A DNA stretch of 64,000 bases from Prorocentrum cordatum (GCA_963575745.1 CAUYUJ010009402.1:383645-447644), one strand, 5' to 3'. Shown: positions 20,869 to 32,140, counted from the first letter of the stretch. The notes: generated by a model not told the origin, from the sequence alone. Numbers and translations: made by a program.

Positions 20869-21340
20869 GCGACGGCGACGGCAACCACGACAACGACGAC
20901 GACAACGGCGGCGACGACGGTGACGATCACGACGACGACGACGTCGACGACGGTGACGATCACCACGACGACTGGTGTGACCGTCTTGGCGATGACGACG
21001 ACAACGGTGACCATCACGACGACGATGACGACGACGGTGACGATCACGACGGCGACGACGACGACGACGACGACGGTGAGGATCTTCCCAACGAGGAGAA
21101 CGACGACGACGACGTCGATGTTGACGGTGACGACGAAGGCGACGACGACGACGACGACGGCGACGGCGACGACGACGCCCACGAACACGACCACGACCAC
21201 GACCACGACGACGACGATGACGTTGACGATGACGACGACGACGGTGACGACGACGGCGGTGACGACGACGGCGACGGCGACCACGACCACGACCACCACC
21301 ACGACCGTGACCACGACTTTAACGACGTCGACGACCATGA

Positions 21341-21382
<42 letters not shown>

Positions 21383-22003
21383 CGGTGACGACGGTGACGA
21401 TCAAGACGACTTCGACGACGACGTCGACGACCATGACAACAACGATGACGACGACGACGACGACGGTGAGTACGACGACCACGACGACGACGGCGAGGAC
21501 GACGACGACAAGGCGGTGATGTCGGTGACGATCACGACGACGGCAACGACGACATCGACCACGACGACGACGACCACGACGGCGATCACGACCACGACCA
21601 CGACCACGACCATGACCAAGATCACGAACAACGACGCCGACGATAACGACGACGACATTCACGACGACGACGCCGACGACGACGCCCACGACCACGACCG
21701 CGACGGCAACGACGGAAATCACGCCGACGACGACGGTGACGATTACCACGACGACGACGACCACGACGACGACGACGACGGTGAGATCGACGACAACGAC
21801 GACCACGACGGCGACGACGACGACGGTGTCGACGACGTGGACGTCGACGACGGCGACGACGACGACGGCCACGACCACGACGACGACGACGATGCCGACG
21901 GTGACTATCACGAGGACGACTACGACGACGACAACGACGACTGTTGCGACGTTGGTGATGACCACGACGACGACGACGGTGACGATCATCTCGACGACGA
22001 CCA

Positions 22004-22036
<33 letters not shown>

Positions 22037-22058
22037 CGACGACAACGACGTCGCGAAG
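19114..22058. repeat. Giant degenerate GAC-type trinucleotide array, about 2.9 kb
   Basis: Almost every triplet is GAC, or one change away (GAT, CAC, GGC, AAC, GTC). All plus frames are open for hundreds of codons (Asp/His, Thr and Arg frames) and a minus frame encodes about 1,000 mostly Val residues. Longer modules recur inside. A block of CACGACCACGAC, GGCGACGGC and AACGACGACGACGAAGATGG returns near 20,225, 20,595, 20,690 and 20,850, which indicates segmental amplification. Openness in several frames at once argues against a protein. Confidence 0.95.
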
Positions 22059-22371
22059 GAGGAGCAGGAGCAGTTGGAGAAGGAGGAGGAGGAGGAGGAG
22101 GAGAAGGACGACGACGACGACGACGACGAGCGCGCCACCGAAGGCCGCACGCGGCCTGCCGCAGGCCGCCGACGGCCGCCGACGGCCGCCGTCCGCCAGC
22201 GGCCGTCGAGGGCCGCCCGCCCGCACGCCGGCCGAGCGGCAGCGGCGACGTCGCGAGGAACGCTCTGCGGGGTGGCCTGGCGACACCTGGAGGCGCCGCG
22301 CGGCCCGCCGCCGCCGCCGGCGGCTGCTGCGCCCCTTCCCGCCGCCGTTGTGTGTCGGCCGCCGGCCGCCC

Positions 22372-22405
<34 letters not shown>

Positions 22406-22413
22406 GCCGTCAC

Positions 22414-22448
<35 letters not shown>

Positions 22449-22486
22449 TCGTCGTCCTCGCCGTCGTCGTCGTCGTCGTCGTCTCT
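22059..22486. repeat. GGA tract, GC-rich spacer and (CCG/CGT)n array
   Basis: GGA triplets (22,062-22,105) and GAC triplets are followed by a GC-rich spacer with GGCCGCCGAC duplications, then CCG/CGT triplets at about 22,290-22,486. No coding support. Confidence 0.85.
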
Positions 22487-22968
22487 GGCCTTGCGGGGCG
22501 TTTCTGGCGGCTCTCGTCGCCACAGGTCGACGTAGCTTCAAAAACTTGCAAGAACGTGCCTTGGCAGGGGCCAAGGGACCGACTTTGAGCGGAGTTCGGG
22601 ATCCCAAGGAGGAGGAGCAGGATGAGGAGTTACGTTGCGGTGATGAGGTGGCGACAAATTGCTAGATTCGGCGCACTTACAAAACTCAGATCAGGGACAC
22701 CAGCGTGTCGTAGTCCACCAAGAGCGCGTCTGATGCCAAGCATTCGAAACACAAGACGTGGAACAGTGACCACTGACCAATAGCATGAACTCCCACAGGA
22801 TGGCAGCAGCGCCATGAAGGTCGAACACTGATCGAACAACAACTCCGAGATGCTGAAGTGAGGAACGCCGCCCAGGTACAAGAGTAACTGTACCGCCCAG
22901 CCGCCACCCACATGTTGCCCACGGGGTCAACAGCCCACGGCAAGACAGCACCGCCCAAGTTCCACATC
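22487..22968. other. Gene-free stretch; minus strand open in several frames
   Basis: Three overlapping minus-strand ORFs of about 93-104 codons cover 22,630-23,005. None shows a recognisable motif and none is preferred by composition. One runs into the inverted repeat at 22,969. Confidence 0.4.
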
Positions 22969-23118
22969 CCTCCTCGAAATCAAACGCAAGTTGTTCCCAC
23001 GACATGGCGACTCCCCCGGGCCTTCAGTTGACCCCGCGGCCGCGCTGCGCGCGTCCATCAACATTGAAATTTTGGGGCGAGGGGGGCGGGTAAAACTTGC
23101 GTTTGATTTCGAGGAGGG
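22969..23118. repeat. Inverted repeat, 22-25 bp arms, about 100-bp loop
   Basis: TCCTCGAAATCAAACGCAAG (from 22,971) is repeated in reverse complement at 23,094-23,115. The match extends two or three bases outward. Both arms can encode the peptide KLAFDFEEGC or QLAFDFEEGC, on the minus strand (left arm) and the plus strand (right arm). This suggests an inverted duplication of a short coding piece. Confidence 0.8.
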
Positions 23119-23713
23119 CTGCAGTATCGAAGAGCTCCAACACCGCGCCACGAATAAGGAGAAGAAGAAGAAGCCAGGGCCTGGACCGCCTCCAAGCGGC
23201 AGTGCAAAATCCCACTGCCAGCAACACATAACCACCCTGGTCCCTGCCGACGGGCAGGGGTCGTGGGGCGGGCCTGGCCAGCCTTCCCCACACCCACCGA
23301 GCGCGTTCCACTACTCGCAGAGTGACCACTCGCAAGTGGCCGAAAAACCATCGTCTGCCTCTCCCTCGGCGGCTCCAGGCCATCTGCGAGCAGTCACTTT
23401 GCGAGTCGTGAGACGCGCTCGTCTACACACGCACGCACCCGCAGCCACACGCCGCGGTCGGCCATGACGCACTGAACGATGATGCAGACGACCTGCAGCA
23501 GGGAGGGGAAAAGGGTGCGAAGAAGACACCGAAGCACACCACCAGGTACACTACAGCGCCCAAGCCATCATGCCGACGCGCCCCTGGACGACAACAAGAC
23601 GCCTCGAGCTTCGTACCAGTGCCGATGGCCACTGCACGCAGGCCCGCCCACCAGGAATCTCAGCCCCATGAACACAAGGAGCACCTGGGAACACCAAAAG
23701 GTACCGATACCGC
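23119..23713. other. Gene-free stretch
   Basis: No conserved domain. Multiple short ORFs on both strands are equally long and biased by GC content. Confidence 0.45.
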
Positions 23714-23840
23714 TGCTCTCCGGACCTCTCTGGGGCCGCGTCCTGACCAGACTCTCGAGGCGAATCCAGCGGTGGCGACGAAGGCCTCCCGGGAGGCCCC
23801 CAAAACGGGGAAAACGCGGGAAAGGTAGCGGTATGGGTAC
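23714..23840 (+). repeat. Dispersed repeat R1, copy 2
   Basis: It shares the TCGAGGCGAATCCAGC and GTGGCGACGAAGG blocks with R1 at 763-862 (inverted) and 63,690-63,770. It also carries flanking GGTACCGATACCG / GGTAGCGGTATGGGTACC motifs, which form a loose inverted repeat. Confidence 0.6.
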
Positions 23841-23928
23841 CTCTTTCTCCTCTGAGAACCACTGGGGACGCGGGCAGCAGCACCATGCACACGAAGGCGG
23901 AGACGATCGAAGCAGAACAAACGCCATC

Positions 23929-24084
23929 AACATAAACTTTTGGCGCTCCGCTCGGATGTCTTGGATCCGCGCTGGGCCCCTCCCGGCGGCGCCTCCGGCG
24001 CCGCCCCTGGCGCGCTCCGCGCGCCGGGGAGGGGAGGTCCAGCGCGGATCCAAGAAATCCGCGCGGGCCTCCAAACGTTTAAGG
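23929..24084. mobile_element. Hairpin element family H2, copy 1
   Basis: The arms are inverted copies of about 45 bp: ACATAAACTTTTGGCGCTCC on the left and, on the right, a GGATCC...AAATCCGCGCG block ending CAAACGTTTAAGG. The centre is GCGGCGCC..GGCGCCGCC followed by CTGGCGCGCTCCGCGCGCC. The same structure is nearly perfect at 49,308-49,464 and present but decayed and inverted at 40,558-40,690. Confidence 0.75.
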
Positions 24085-24264
24085 TTTCTGTGGTTTTTGG
24101 TCCCTCCAGACGAGCGCATCCCGCCCGGCGGTGCCCGTGGCACCTCGGCCGCAAGCGGGCAGGGGACAGCGCACACCGTCCCATCGTTCTCCCGCCGCCG
24201 GGGCGACGGCCGCTGCGGCGCTGCAAGGGTAGCGCTCGAGCCACCGAGGCCGGAGCCGAAGGGG

Positions 24265-24285
24265 CTCGGGCCAAAATGGCTCCGG
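24265..24285 (-). other. Possible relic of the dinoflagellate spliced-leader sequence
   Basis: On the minus strand the 21 bases differ at three positions from the dinoflagellate spliced leader, with a 12-base identical core AGCCATTTTGGC. Spliced-leader relics are known from dinoflagellate genes that were reverse-transcribed and reinserted. No recognisable retrocopy follows, so chance remains possible. Confidence 0.25.
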
Positions 24286-24440
24286 GGAGGAGGAGGAGGA
24301 GGAGGAGGAGGAGGAGGAGGAGGAGGAAGAGGAGGAGGAGGAGGAGGAAGAGGAGGAGGAGGAGGAGGAGGAGCGGGAGTGAGAGGGGGGAGGAGGGATG
24401 ATAAGGAGGAGAAGGAGCAGGAGGAGGAGGAGGAGGAGTA
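24285..24440. repeat. (GGA)n microsatellite
   Basis: Imperfect GGA/GAA array beginning directly after the spliced-leader-like stretch. Confidence 0.95.
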
Positions 24441-24621
24441 CGTGAGAGGATCGAGGGCCGAGGTGTTTGGACGCTTCTGGAGACTTCTGGTGGAGGGGCG
24501 TGAGGACGATGACGGCGAGTTTGCTGAGGGACGAAGCATGCTCTGAGGTAGTTTTGAAGATGGCCCGAGGGCGTTGGAAGGGATTGCGGGAGACTAGAGG
24601 GTGCTGAAGTAAGGGGGAGAC

Positions 24622-24695
<74 letters not shown>

Positions 24696-25034
24696 TTGAG
24701 GATGATGATGATGATGCTGATGATGATGATGATGTTGAGGATGATGATGGTGATGATGGTGATGATGATGATGATGATGCTGATGATGATGATGATGATA
24801 ACGATGATGATAATGATGAGTATCCTGATGATGGTGATGATGATGCTGATTATGATGATGCTGCTGATGATGACGATGCTGATGATGCTGATGATGGTGT
24901 ACTATGAAGATGAGGGTGATGATGCTGATGATGGTGATGCTGATCTTGATGATGACGATGATGATGAGGATGAGGAGGACGATAGTGACGATCCTAAGTG
25001 AGATGATAACGGTGTCGATGATGGTGATGATGAC

Positions 25035-25086
<52 letters not shown>

Positions 25087-25340
25087 CAAGTGATGATGAC
25101 GATCATGAGGATGTCTAAGATGAGCGGTTGTGATGGTTGTGACGATGGTAATGATGATGATGGTCATGCTGATGGTAGTGATGGTCATGATGCTGGTGAA
25201 GGTGGTGATGATGACGATGATGATGATGATGCTGCTGATACTGATGCTGATTTTGATAATGATAATGCTGATGCTGCTGACGATGATGATGTTGATGAGG
25301 ATGCTGATGATGATGAGGATTCTGATGATGCTGAGGATGA

Positions 25341-25371
<31 letters not shown>

Positions 25372-25649
25372 GATGATGATGCTGATGATTATGATGATGA
25401 TGATGTCGATGATGCTGCGATAGCTGAGGATCACTACGACGGTGATGATGGTGATGGTGATGCTGATGATGATGCTGATGATGATGGTGATGATGGTGGT
25501 TGTGATGACAAGTGTGCTGCTGCTGATGCTGCTGCGACTGATGATGAGGAATATTATGATGACGATGATGATAATTAGGATGATGATGCTGATGATGATA
25601 ATGATGCTATTGATGATGATGATGATGATGGTGATGGTGATGGTGATGG

Positions 25650-25715
<66 letters not shown>

Positions 25716-25865
25716 CGATCATGATGATGATGCTGATGCTGATGCTGATGCTGATGCTGATGCTGATGCTGATGATGCTGATGATGTTGACGTTTCTGAT
25801 GGTGAGGTTGATGCTGATAATGAACCTGCCGTGGTGATGATGATAATTGTGATGACGACGACGAT
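24622..25865. repeat. GAT-type trinucleotide array, about 1.2 kb
   Basis: GAT triplets with frequent GCT, GGT and GAC variants (GATGATGCTGATGATGGTGA patterns). All three plus frames are long poly-Asp, poly-Met or short poly-stop segments, and the minus strand reads poly-Ile or poly-His. Sub-blocks of uniform (GAT)n alternate with blocks of (GATGCT)n. A short block of the same kind reappears at 63,930-64,000 and runs off the window. Confidence 0.95.
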
Positions 25866-26999
25866 GCCAGAAGGAGGATGAGGAGGAATATTGGGGACAC
25901 ACTCTCGTCTCTGTCCTTTCCATGCCCTCCTATCCGCTCCACTCTCCTCTTCCTCCTTTGCTGAAGCATTGTAGGCTTTATCGGTCTGGATTCCCTGCGG
26001 TGGAGGGGGAGAACGAATAGGACGAGGGACATGGTGGATCGGGAAACATAGGATGGATGAGGAGGCGAAGCCGCACGAGAAGGGATGGGTGGAAGAGGAG
26101 GATTTGGACGAGAGGAAGATGGCGGATGGAGGTTGTGGATGGAGGAGCGTGAGGAAGGACAATGTGAGGAGGTGGATGGCGGGTGGCCAAGGAGGCAACG
26201 ATGGCGCGACGGCGGGGTGACGCGACCAGGGACCAGGGAGCCGGCGCGCCGCCCTGGACGAAGCGCAAACAGCACCCCGTCGTCGTCGTCGGCGGCCGTC
26301 GTCGTCGGCGTCGTCGTCGGCGGCCGTCGTCAGCGGCGTCGCCGTCGTCATCCTCGGGTCGGCGTCGGCGTCGCCGTCGTCATCCTCGGGTCGGCGTCGG
26401 CGTCGGCGTCGTCGTCGTCGCTTCCGCCGCGGGGCCGCGGGGTCGCTCTGCGCGCCGGCAGGCCCGCGAGCGGGTCGGCGGCGGCGCCCGCGGGGGCTGA
26501 GCGCACCCTCGGCAGCCGCGGAGGGCCCGCGGCGCGAGCCGGGGGCGGAGTGGAGCCCGCCTCCCTGGGCGGCCGCGCTGCCCTCGACTCCTCGGGCGTG
26601 TCTGCTCCTCGTTCTCCTCGTCTGCCGCTTCTCGCCCGTCGCCTCCCACTTCCTGCTCCGCCTCCTCCTCCTCCGACCTCCTCCTCCTGCCTTCTTCTCC
26701 TCCACGTCCTGCCGCCTCCCTCCTCCCTTGTCCCTCCTCCCTCCTCCATCTTCTCTCTGCCTGCGCTGCGCTCCGTTCGACGCTGAGAGACGACAGGACA
26801 GTTACAAACAGTTCGAGGCTCCCAAATCGCGGGAAGACTCGGCCGACGCGTCTCCCGTCAGCCTTGAACGCAGCCCCCATCAGCCCTCCACATGTCTTAG
26901 GCTCCTTGGCACGACGGTCTTCAACGCAAGCCAGCCACGTCTCGCCGATCTTGCAGTGGAGCACTCGTGCACGGGTGCGCTGAATTCCTGATTTTTTCG
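25866..26999. other. GC-rich, gene-free stretch with CGT and TCC microsatellites
   Basis: A (CGT/CGG)n array at 26,276-26,430 contains duplicated CATCCTCGGGTCGGCGTCGG modules, and a TCC/CTC-rich part lies at 26,640-26,760. ORFs on both strands are compositional. No domain seen. Confidence 0.6.
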
Positions 27000-27715
27000 T
27001 AGGGCACGATCCGCGTGAAGGCGGTGCCAAATAATTCGGGTATCCTCGCGCGAACGCCCCCACTGAGGCTACAGGTGGACCTCCTCCAGGCGCAACCCGT
27101 GCGAGGCATGTTCCGAAATGGCTGGGGGTTCACCATGCGAAGCTGCCCATTGGTGCCATAGGTGGAGCTCCTTCTGGGGCATGGTTCGCGTGACGGGTCT
27201 GCCGACATGGGCGGGGGAGCGCTGTACGAACCTTGTCTCTCGGCCTTTAGGTAGCGCTCCTTGTGGGCACGAGCCGCGTGATGGTTTGTGCCGTAATCGC
27301 CAGGGGCGGGGGGGGCGCAGTGCAAAGGTGGAGATCCCTATGGGTCGCGATCCATGTGCGAGATGTGCCGAAGTAGACGGGAGGGCGGGATGCGAACCTT
27401 GCGTCCAGGGCCGTCCTTGGAACCCCTTGCGGGCCACGATCCCTATGAGAGGTGTGCCGAAGTGAGCGGGGCGACGCTATGAAGCTTCACTCTGGTGCCG
27501 CAAATGCACCTATTTGCGGCGGGGTACGATCCGCGTGAGGGGCGTGCCACTACGCGAACCTTGTCTCTGTGGACGGAGGTGGAGCTCCCTTTGTGCGCGA
27601 TCCCTGTGAGGGGTGTGCCGACGAGGGCGGGGGAACGCTAGCCAAGCCTGTCTCTGGGGCCGTAGGTGGTGCTCCCTGAGGGCACGACCCGTGCGACAAT
27701 CGATGTCCTCCAAGA
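27000..27715. repeat. Degenerate minisatellite, about 85-92 bp unit, roughly 8 copies
   Basis: Each unit has a CACGATCC.TGTGAG block, a GTGTGCCGA block, a GGCGGGGG..CGCT block, a CGAACCTTGTCTCTGG block and a GGTGGAGCTCC block. The first blocks recur near 27,005, 27,090, 27,178, 27,268, 27,348, 27,435, 27,523, 27,600 and 27,690. Copies are only about 70 percent alike by eye, so the array is old. Confidence 0.75.
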
Positions 27716-28970
27716 CGGCACGCTTCAGACTACAACTAGAGCTTATTATGTAGAACCTAAGCGCGCGCGAAGCGCGCGCGCGTGGTGGACGCGTTCGGCA
27801 TATGTTCGAATGCAATTGTTTCTTGCGTGGCCCGCCTGCTGCTGGCCCGATCGTGCTGCACATCGCCAGAGGGTGGAACAACGTGTGTGTGTGTGTCTGA
27901 TTGAAATCGCAAGCTCCTCGCCTATACTGGCTTGAACCAGCCGCGCCTCTATCAACGGACGCAACATACCATTCGAATTTACATCGTGCTTCAGGACTTT
28001 GTTTCACCAACCAACCTGTGCACCTGGGGTTGCGAAGGGCTTCGGTTCTCTGTTCTGGTGGAAGGTTGCTATGGTATCACATGAAGGGACATCCGTCCAA
28101 TCTGATCGAGGATGCGTCTTACCTGCGCAGCAAGTGCGCAGCGTTCGCAACATGAGTTGACTACGTGTGACACGGCCATTCATGGGTGCCCATGTTCCCG
28201 AGTGCTTGCCTGTGCTCCACGGGCTCTGCGCTGTTGGTGGGCGTTTCCGGGACCAAGTGGTGCCGGTGATCTTCTGGCTGCACGGGTGCCCACATCGTCT
28301 TGCAGTGGTACGTCAGTTCAGTTCCCTTGTGCCAGCTGTGGCCACACAGAAACGAAGCTGCGACAGGTTCTTGCGCTTTGTACCACTTCCTGAGCGCAAT
28401 GAACTTTACTTTTTGGTGCACTCTCAGCTGTTTTGTATGTCCGCCGTCCCTCCTCTGGGTTGATCTTTATGCTCCTCATTTTTCAACCGTCTGGGTTCGT
28501 TCATACGTCTTTTTTCCTCTCTCTCTTTTTCTTCTCTTCCGCTCCATAAATACGGGTTTATGTCGTTGACGTTATTTCTGAGGGATGGTTTTCGGTTGCT
28601 GCTTACTTTGTGGGACATGTTCCTCATCAGTATCCGGTCGAATACCTCCATCGTCTGAGTGACATGGTCGGCGTTATCCGCGGACCGTGCGCGCGGCTTG
28701 CAAACATACTTTTAGGCTTACGCCGCATCCGCAGACCCCTTGTTCTTCCATGGGGATTTTCTTCGGGCGTTTCGGAGTGTGCTACGGTACTCAAGTGGGC
28801 TGTCTTGGTCTCCGTCGAAAGCCCGAAGCGCTCAGCATATCCAGTGCTTATATGTGTAGGACTGAACATGACATGAAGTTTCGTCGGGGGCTCCTCACAT
28901 CAATTTTTGTTGATGCCCCCTGGGGGTAGCCGGGACGCTCTCGCAATTCTGGTTCGCAGTAGGGATTCCA
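27716..28970. other. Gene-free stretch of ordinary complexity
   Basis: GC content is lower than elsewhere. ORFs up to about 98 codons occur on both strands but none has a recognisable motif. A GCGCGCG run lies at about 27,762-27,781. It could hold a diverged intron or decayed gene. Confidence 0.4.
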
Positions 28971-28994
28971 GTGTGTGTGTGTGTGTGTGTGTGT
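28971..28994. repeat. (GT)n microsatellite
   Basis: Twelve GT dinucleotides, just before repeat R3 copy 1. Confidence 0.9.
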
Positions 28995-29004
28995 GAGTGC
29001 GCCA

Positions 29005-29300
29005 TATTGTGAAGGCCTGACGGCCAGTGCCGCCGACCCTGAAAGACATCGACGACGACCAGGAGGAGGAGGAGGAGGAGGAGGAGGAGGAGGAGGAGGA
29101 GGACGAGGAGGAGGAGGACGAGGAGGAGGAGGAGGAGGAGGAGGAGGAGGAGGAGGAGGAGGAGATAACGAAGAGGAGGAGGAGGAGGAGGAGGCGGAGA
29201 TAAGGAGAAGGAGGAGGAGGAGGAGAAGAAGGAGGAGGAAAAGGACTCCCACCTGGGCCCCCTCCCCTGGGGAGGAGGACCGGAGGAGGACCGGCGTGGG
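29005..29300 (+). repeat. Dispersed repeat R3, copy 1, with an internal (GGA)n array
   Basis: It opens with GTGAAGGCCTGACGGCCAG, then GCCGCCGACCCTGAAAGACA and CGACGACGACCAGGAGG, then GGA triplets (29,062-29,251), and closes with a CTGG(G)..CCCC..GGGGAGGAGGACCGGAGGAGGAC block. The same order with a much shorter GGA array occurs at 49,880-50,085. The microsatellite is therefore an internal part of the repeat and has changed length. Confidence 0.75.
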
Positions 29301-29301
29301 A

Positions 29302-29984
29302 GAGGGGAGGGGAGAGGGAGGAGGACCCCCACGGACGGATGCGTATCTGACTCCCCTCCCCCCCTGGGACTCCTCCCATCCTGGGGAGGAGGACCCGAGG
29401 AGGACCGGCGCGCTGGAGAAGGACCGGCGTGGGAGAGGAGGACCCCCAGAGGCAATGCGAATCTGACCCCCCCCGCCCCCTCGGGACCCCCCCCCCGCCA
29501 GGGAAGGGACAAAGGGAAGAGGCTTCCATTTGACGTCATGAGGACGTGGATGGAATTCCCTCGAGCTGCGAACCCGTTCCCCGAAGGAGGGGGGGTGCTC
29601 TCTCTCTCTCTCTTTTTTTCTTTTGTTCTCTCTCTCTCTCTCTTTCTTTCTCTCTCTCTCTCTCTCTCTCTCCCCCGACGGGAGAGGAGGATGGGAAGGA
29701 GGGGACGAAAGAAGGCTCCCCGTCGACGGGACCGGACAGACACCCCACACACGCCGACAGGGTCGGCGGACTTGCTGATGTTTCTCGGGGTTCCCACACC
29801 AGATATCTTCTCACTTACAATGCTCTTTGGTTTTTCCCAACCCTCCTGCGTTGGGTACTCGTTTTGAAAAGAGCACTGCGGTCTCCACCTCCTCCTCCTC
29901 CTCCTCCTCCTCCTCCTCCTCGTTTCCGCCTCCCTTTTGCCATGCCCCTTCCTGCGTGCCAGCTTGCTTCCTACCTGGTCATCC
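29302..29984. other. Gene-free stretch with purine duplications and a (TC)n tract
   Basis: GGAGGACCGGCG(T/C)-type blocks are duplicated between 29,280 and 29,440. A (TC)n tract with T-rich interruptions lies at 29,600-29,672 and a (CTC)n tract at 29,888-29,926. No gene. Confidence 0.6.
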
Positions 29985-30895
29985 CTGCTGGGCTGCGATC
30001 TGCGAAACTGTCGCCACCTCTCGGGGATGCAGCGGAGGGACGTCCTACGCGGACCACCAGAAGACCTCGCCATCCCTGGTGTGCTGCGATCTGCGAGCCT
30101 GTCGCCACTTTCGAAGGCTGCTGGGGATGCAGCGGGGTGAGGTTCTGCGCGGACCACCAGGAGACCTCGCCATCCCTGGGGGGCTGCGATCTGCAAAAGT
30201 ATCGCCACTTTCGAGCGCTGCTGGGGGGTGCAGCGGAGGGACGTCTGACGCGGACCACCAGGAGACCTCGCCATCCTTGGGGGGCTGCGATCTGTGAACT
30301 TGTCGACACTTTCGAAGGCTGCTGGGGATGCAGCGAAGTGACGTCCTACGCGGACCACCAGGAGACCTCGCCACCACGGGGGGCTGCGATTTGTGAAATT
30401 TTCGCCACTTTCGAGAGCTGCTGGGGGGAGCAGCGGAGTGACGTCTTACGTTGACCACCAGGAGACCTCGCCATCCCTGGGCAGCTGCGATCTGCGAAAC
30501 TGTCGCCACTTTCGAGGGCTCCTGGGGGGAGCAGCGGGGTGACGTCCTACGCGGACCACCAGGAGACCTCGCCATCCCTGGGGGGCTGCGATGTGTGAAA
30601 CCGTCGCCATTTTCGAGGCTGCTGGGGGGAGCAGCGGAGTGACGTCTTACGCGGACCACCACAAGACCTCGCCATCCCAGGGGGGCTGCGATCTGCGAAC
30701 TTGTCGACACTTCCGAGGGTTGCTGGGGGATGCAGCGGAGTGACGTCCTACGCGGGCCACCAGGAGACCTCGTCATCCCTGGGGGGCTGCGATCTGCGAA
30801 AGTATCGCCACTTTCGAGGTCTGCTGGGGGAGGCAGCGGAGTGACGTCCTACGCGGGCCACCAGCAGCCCTCGCCATCCCAGGGGGTCCAGCGGA
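29985..30895. repeat. Minisatellite, about 102-bp unit, nine copies
   Basis: The unit includes GGCTGCGATCTGCGAAACT, a GTCGCCACTTTCGAGGGCTG block, GCAGCGGAGTGACGTCCTA and CGCGGACCACCAGGAGACC. The GACCACCAG landmark recurs at about 30,053, 30,154, 30,254, 30,354, 30,456, 30,557, 30,657, 30,757 and 30,858. Because the unit is near 102 bp, long ORFs appear on both strands with 34-residue repeats. The unit length drifts and the frames change, which argues against a protein. Confidence 0.85.
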
Positions 30896-31577
30896 GTGAT
30901 TTCTTTTTCTGTTTTTTTTTTCGATTGCCAGGGTCGTCAGGAAGGAAGCCGAACAGCTGGCGGGCGAGCTAGGCCTCGCTCGCTTCTTGCATGAACTAAA
31001 AACAGGATCCATGATTTGTTCGAACGCCGCGGCGACATGGCGCAAACAGCGCTGAATATTTTGCGTACTACCGGCAAAAGCAACACTCTTCGGTCTTTTC
31101 CCGTCACTTTCGTCTTCGTCTTCTGCCCCCTGCCACCTTCCCTCTGCTGCTGCTGCCGCCCTGACGGTTCGGCCCCCCCCGCGTCCTTCTCCTGCCCTTC
31201 GTTCCCGCCCCCATGTCCTCCTCAAGCCTGGGCACCCGTTCCTCGTCCTTTTGCTGTTGTCCTGTGAATTGTGCCACGTGAGTGCATCCCACGTACCTTG
31301 CACATCATCTAACGGCGCCTGCATTGTCATTGTCTTGGCAAGTTTGGGCCTCCTTTTGTCACTAAGTAGCACATGGGTCGGGTGCGCCACAGGGCCATTG
31401 TCAGCGCAGGGTCTGCCAGGGTCGCACGTGACACAATGCGGAGCAGTGGGGAAACCCTCCCCTGGGGGGGGGGAGAGGCTGACTTGGAGGACGGGGCGCG
31501 GCGGACCACCGCCGCGGTAAAGGGCCCTGGACGGATCTTGCAGTCAAGATGTCCTCTGCTTCACTGACACGGGCGCC
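30896..31577. other. Gene-free stretch
   Basis: It begins with a T-rich tract (30,900-30,922). No domain recognised. Short ORFs are compositional. Confidence 0.45.
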
Positions 31578-32140
31578 TGAGGAGGAGGAGGAGGAGGAGG
31601 AGGAGGAGGAGGAGGAGGAGGAGGAGGAGGAGAGGGGAGGAGGAGGAGGAGGAGGAGGAGGAGGAGGAGGGGAGGAGGGAGGAGGAGGAGGGAGGAGGAG
31701 GAGGAGGCGGAGGAGGAGGAGGAGGCGGAGGAGGAGGAGGAGGAGGAGGGAGGAGGAGGAGGAGGAGGAGGAGGAGGAGGATCCAGGCCGGGAGCGCTCC
31801 TTCGACGCGCCGACGGCCTCGCCGCCTAATGCGAGGCGCGCTCCTCTCGGACCGGGGGCCTCGCGAAGGGGGCCGCGGGGGCCCCCGCTTCGGGGAGGGG
31901 GGGGGGCGCCGGTCGTCCGCCCCCCGCGCGCCTCCCGTGGGCCCCGCGGCGCGGCCTCAGATTGGAGGGCGCCGCGACTGCGAGGAGGGGGTGGGGGGAG
32001 GGAGGACGAGGAGGAAGGAGGAAGGAGGAAACGAGAGGGGGAGGGCGGAAAAAGAGGAGGTGGAGGAGGAGGAGGAGGAGGAGGAGGAGGAGGAGGAGGA
32101 GGAGGAGGAGGAGGAGGAGGAGGAGGGAGGGGGAAGAGGA
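31578..32140. repeat. Two (GGA)n arrays separated by a GC-rich spacer
   Basis: GGA/GAG triplets at 31,578-31,782 and again at about 31,978-32,135. The spacer 31,783-31,977 is GC-rich and shows no gene. Confidence 0.9.

Noticed and set aside
19227-22535. ORFs of about 970 (Asp-rich) and 1,019 (Val-rich) codons on opposite strands
   Set aside because: Both come from the same GAC-type triplet array. Openness in several frames reflects the repeat, and no non-repetitive domain is attached.
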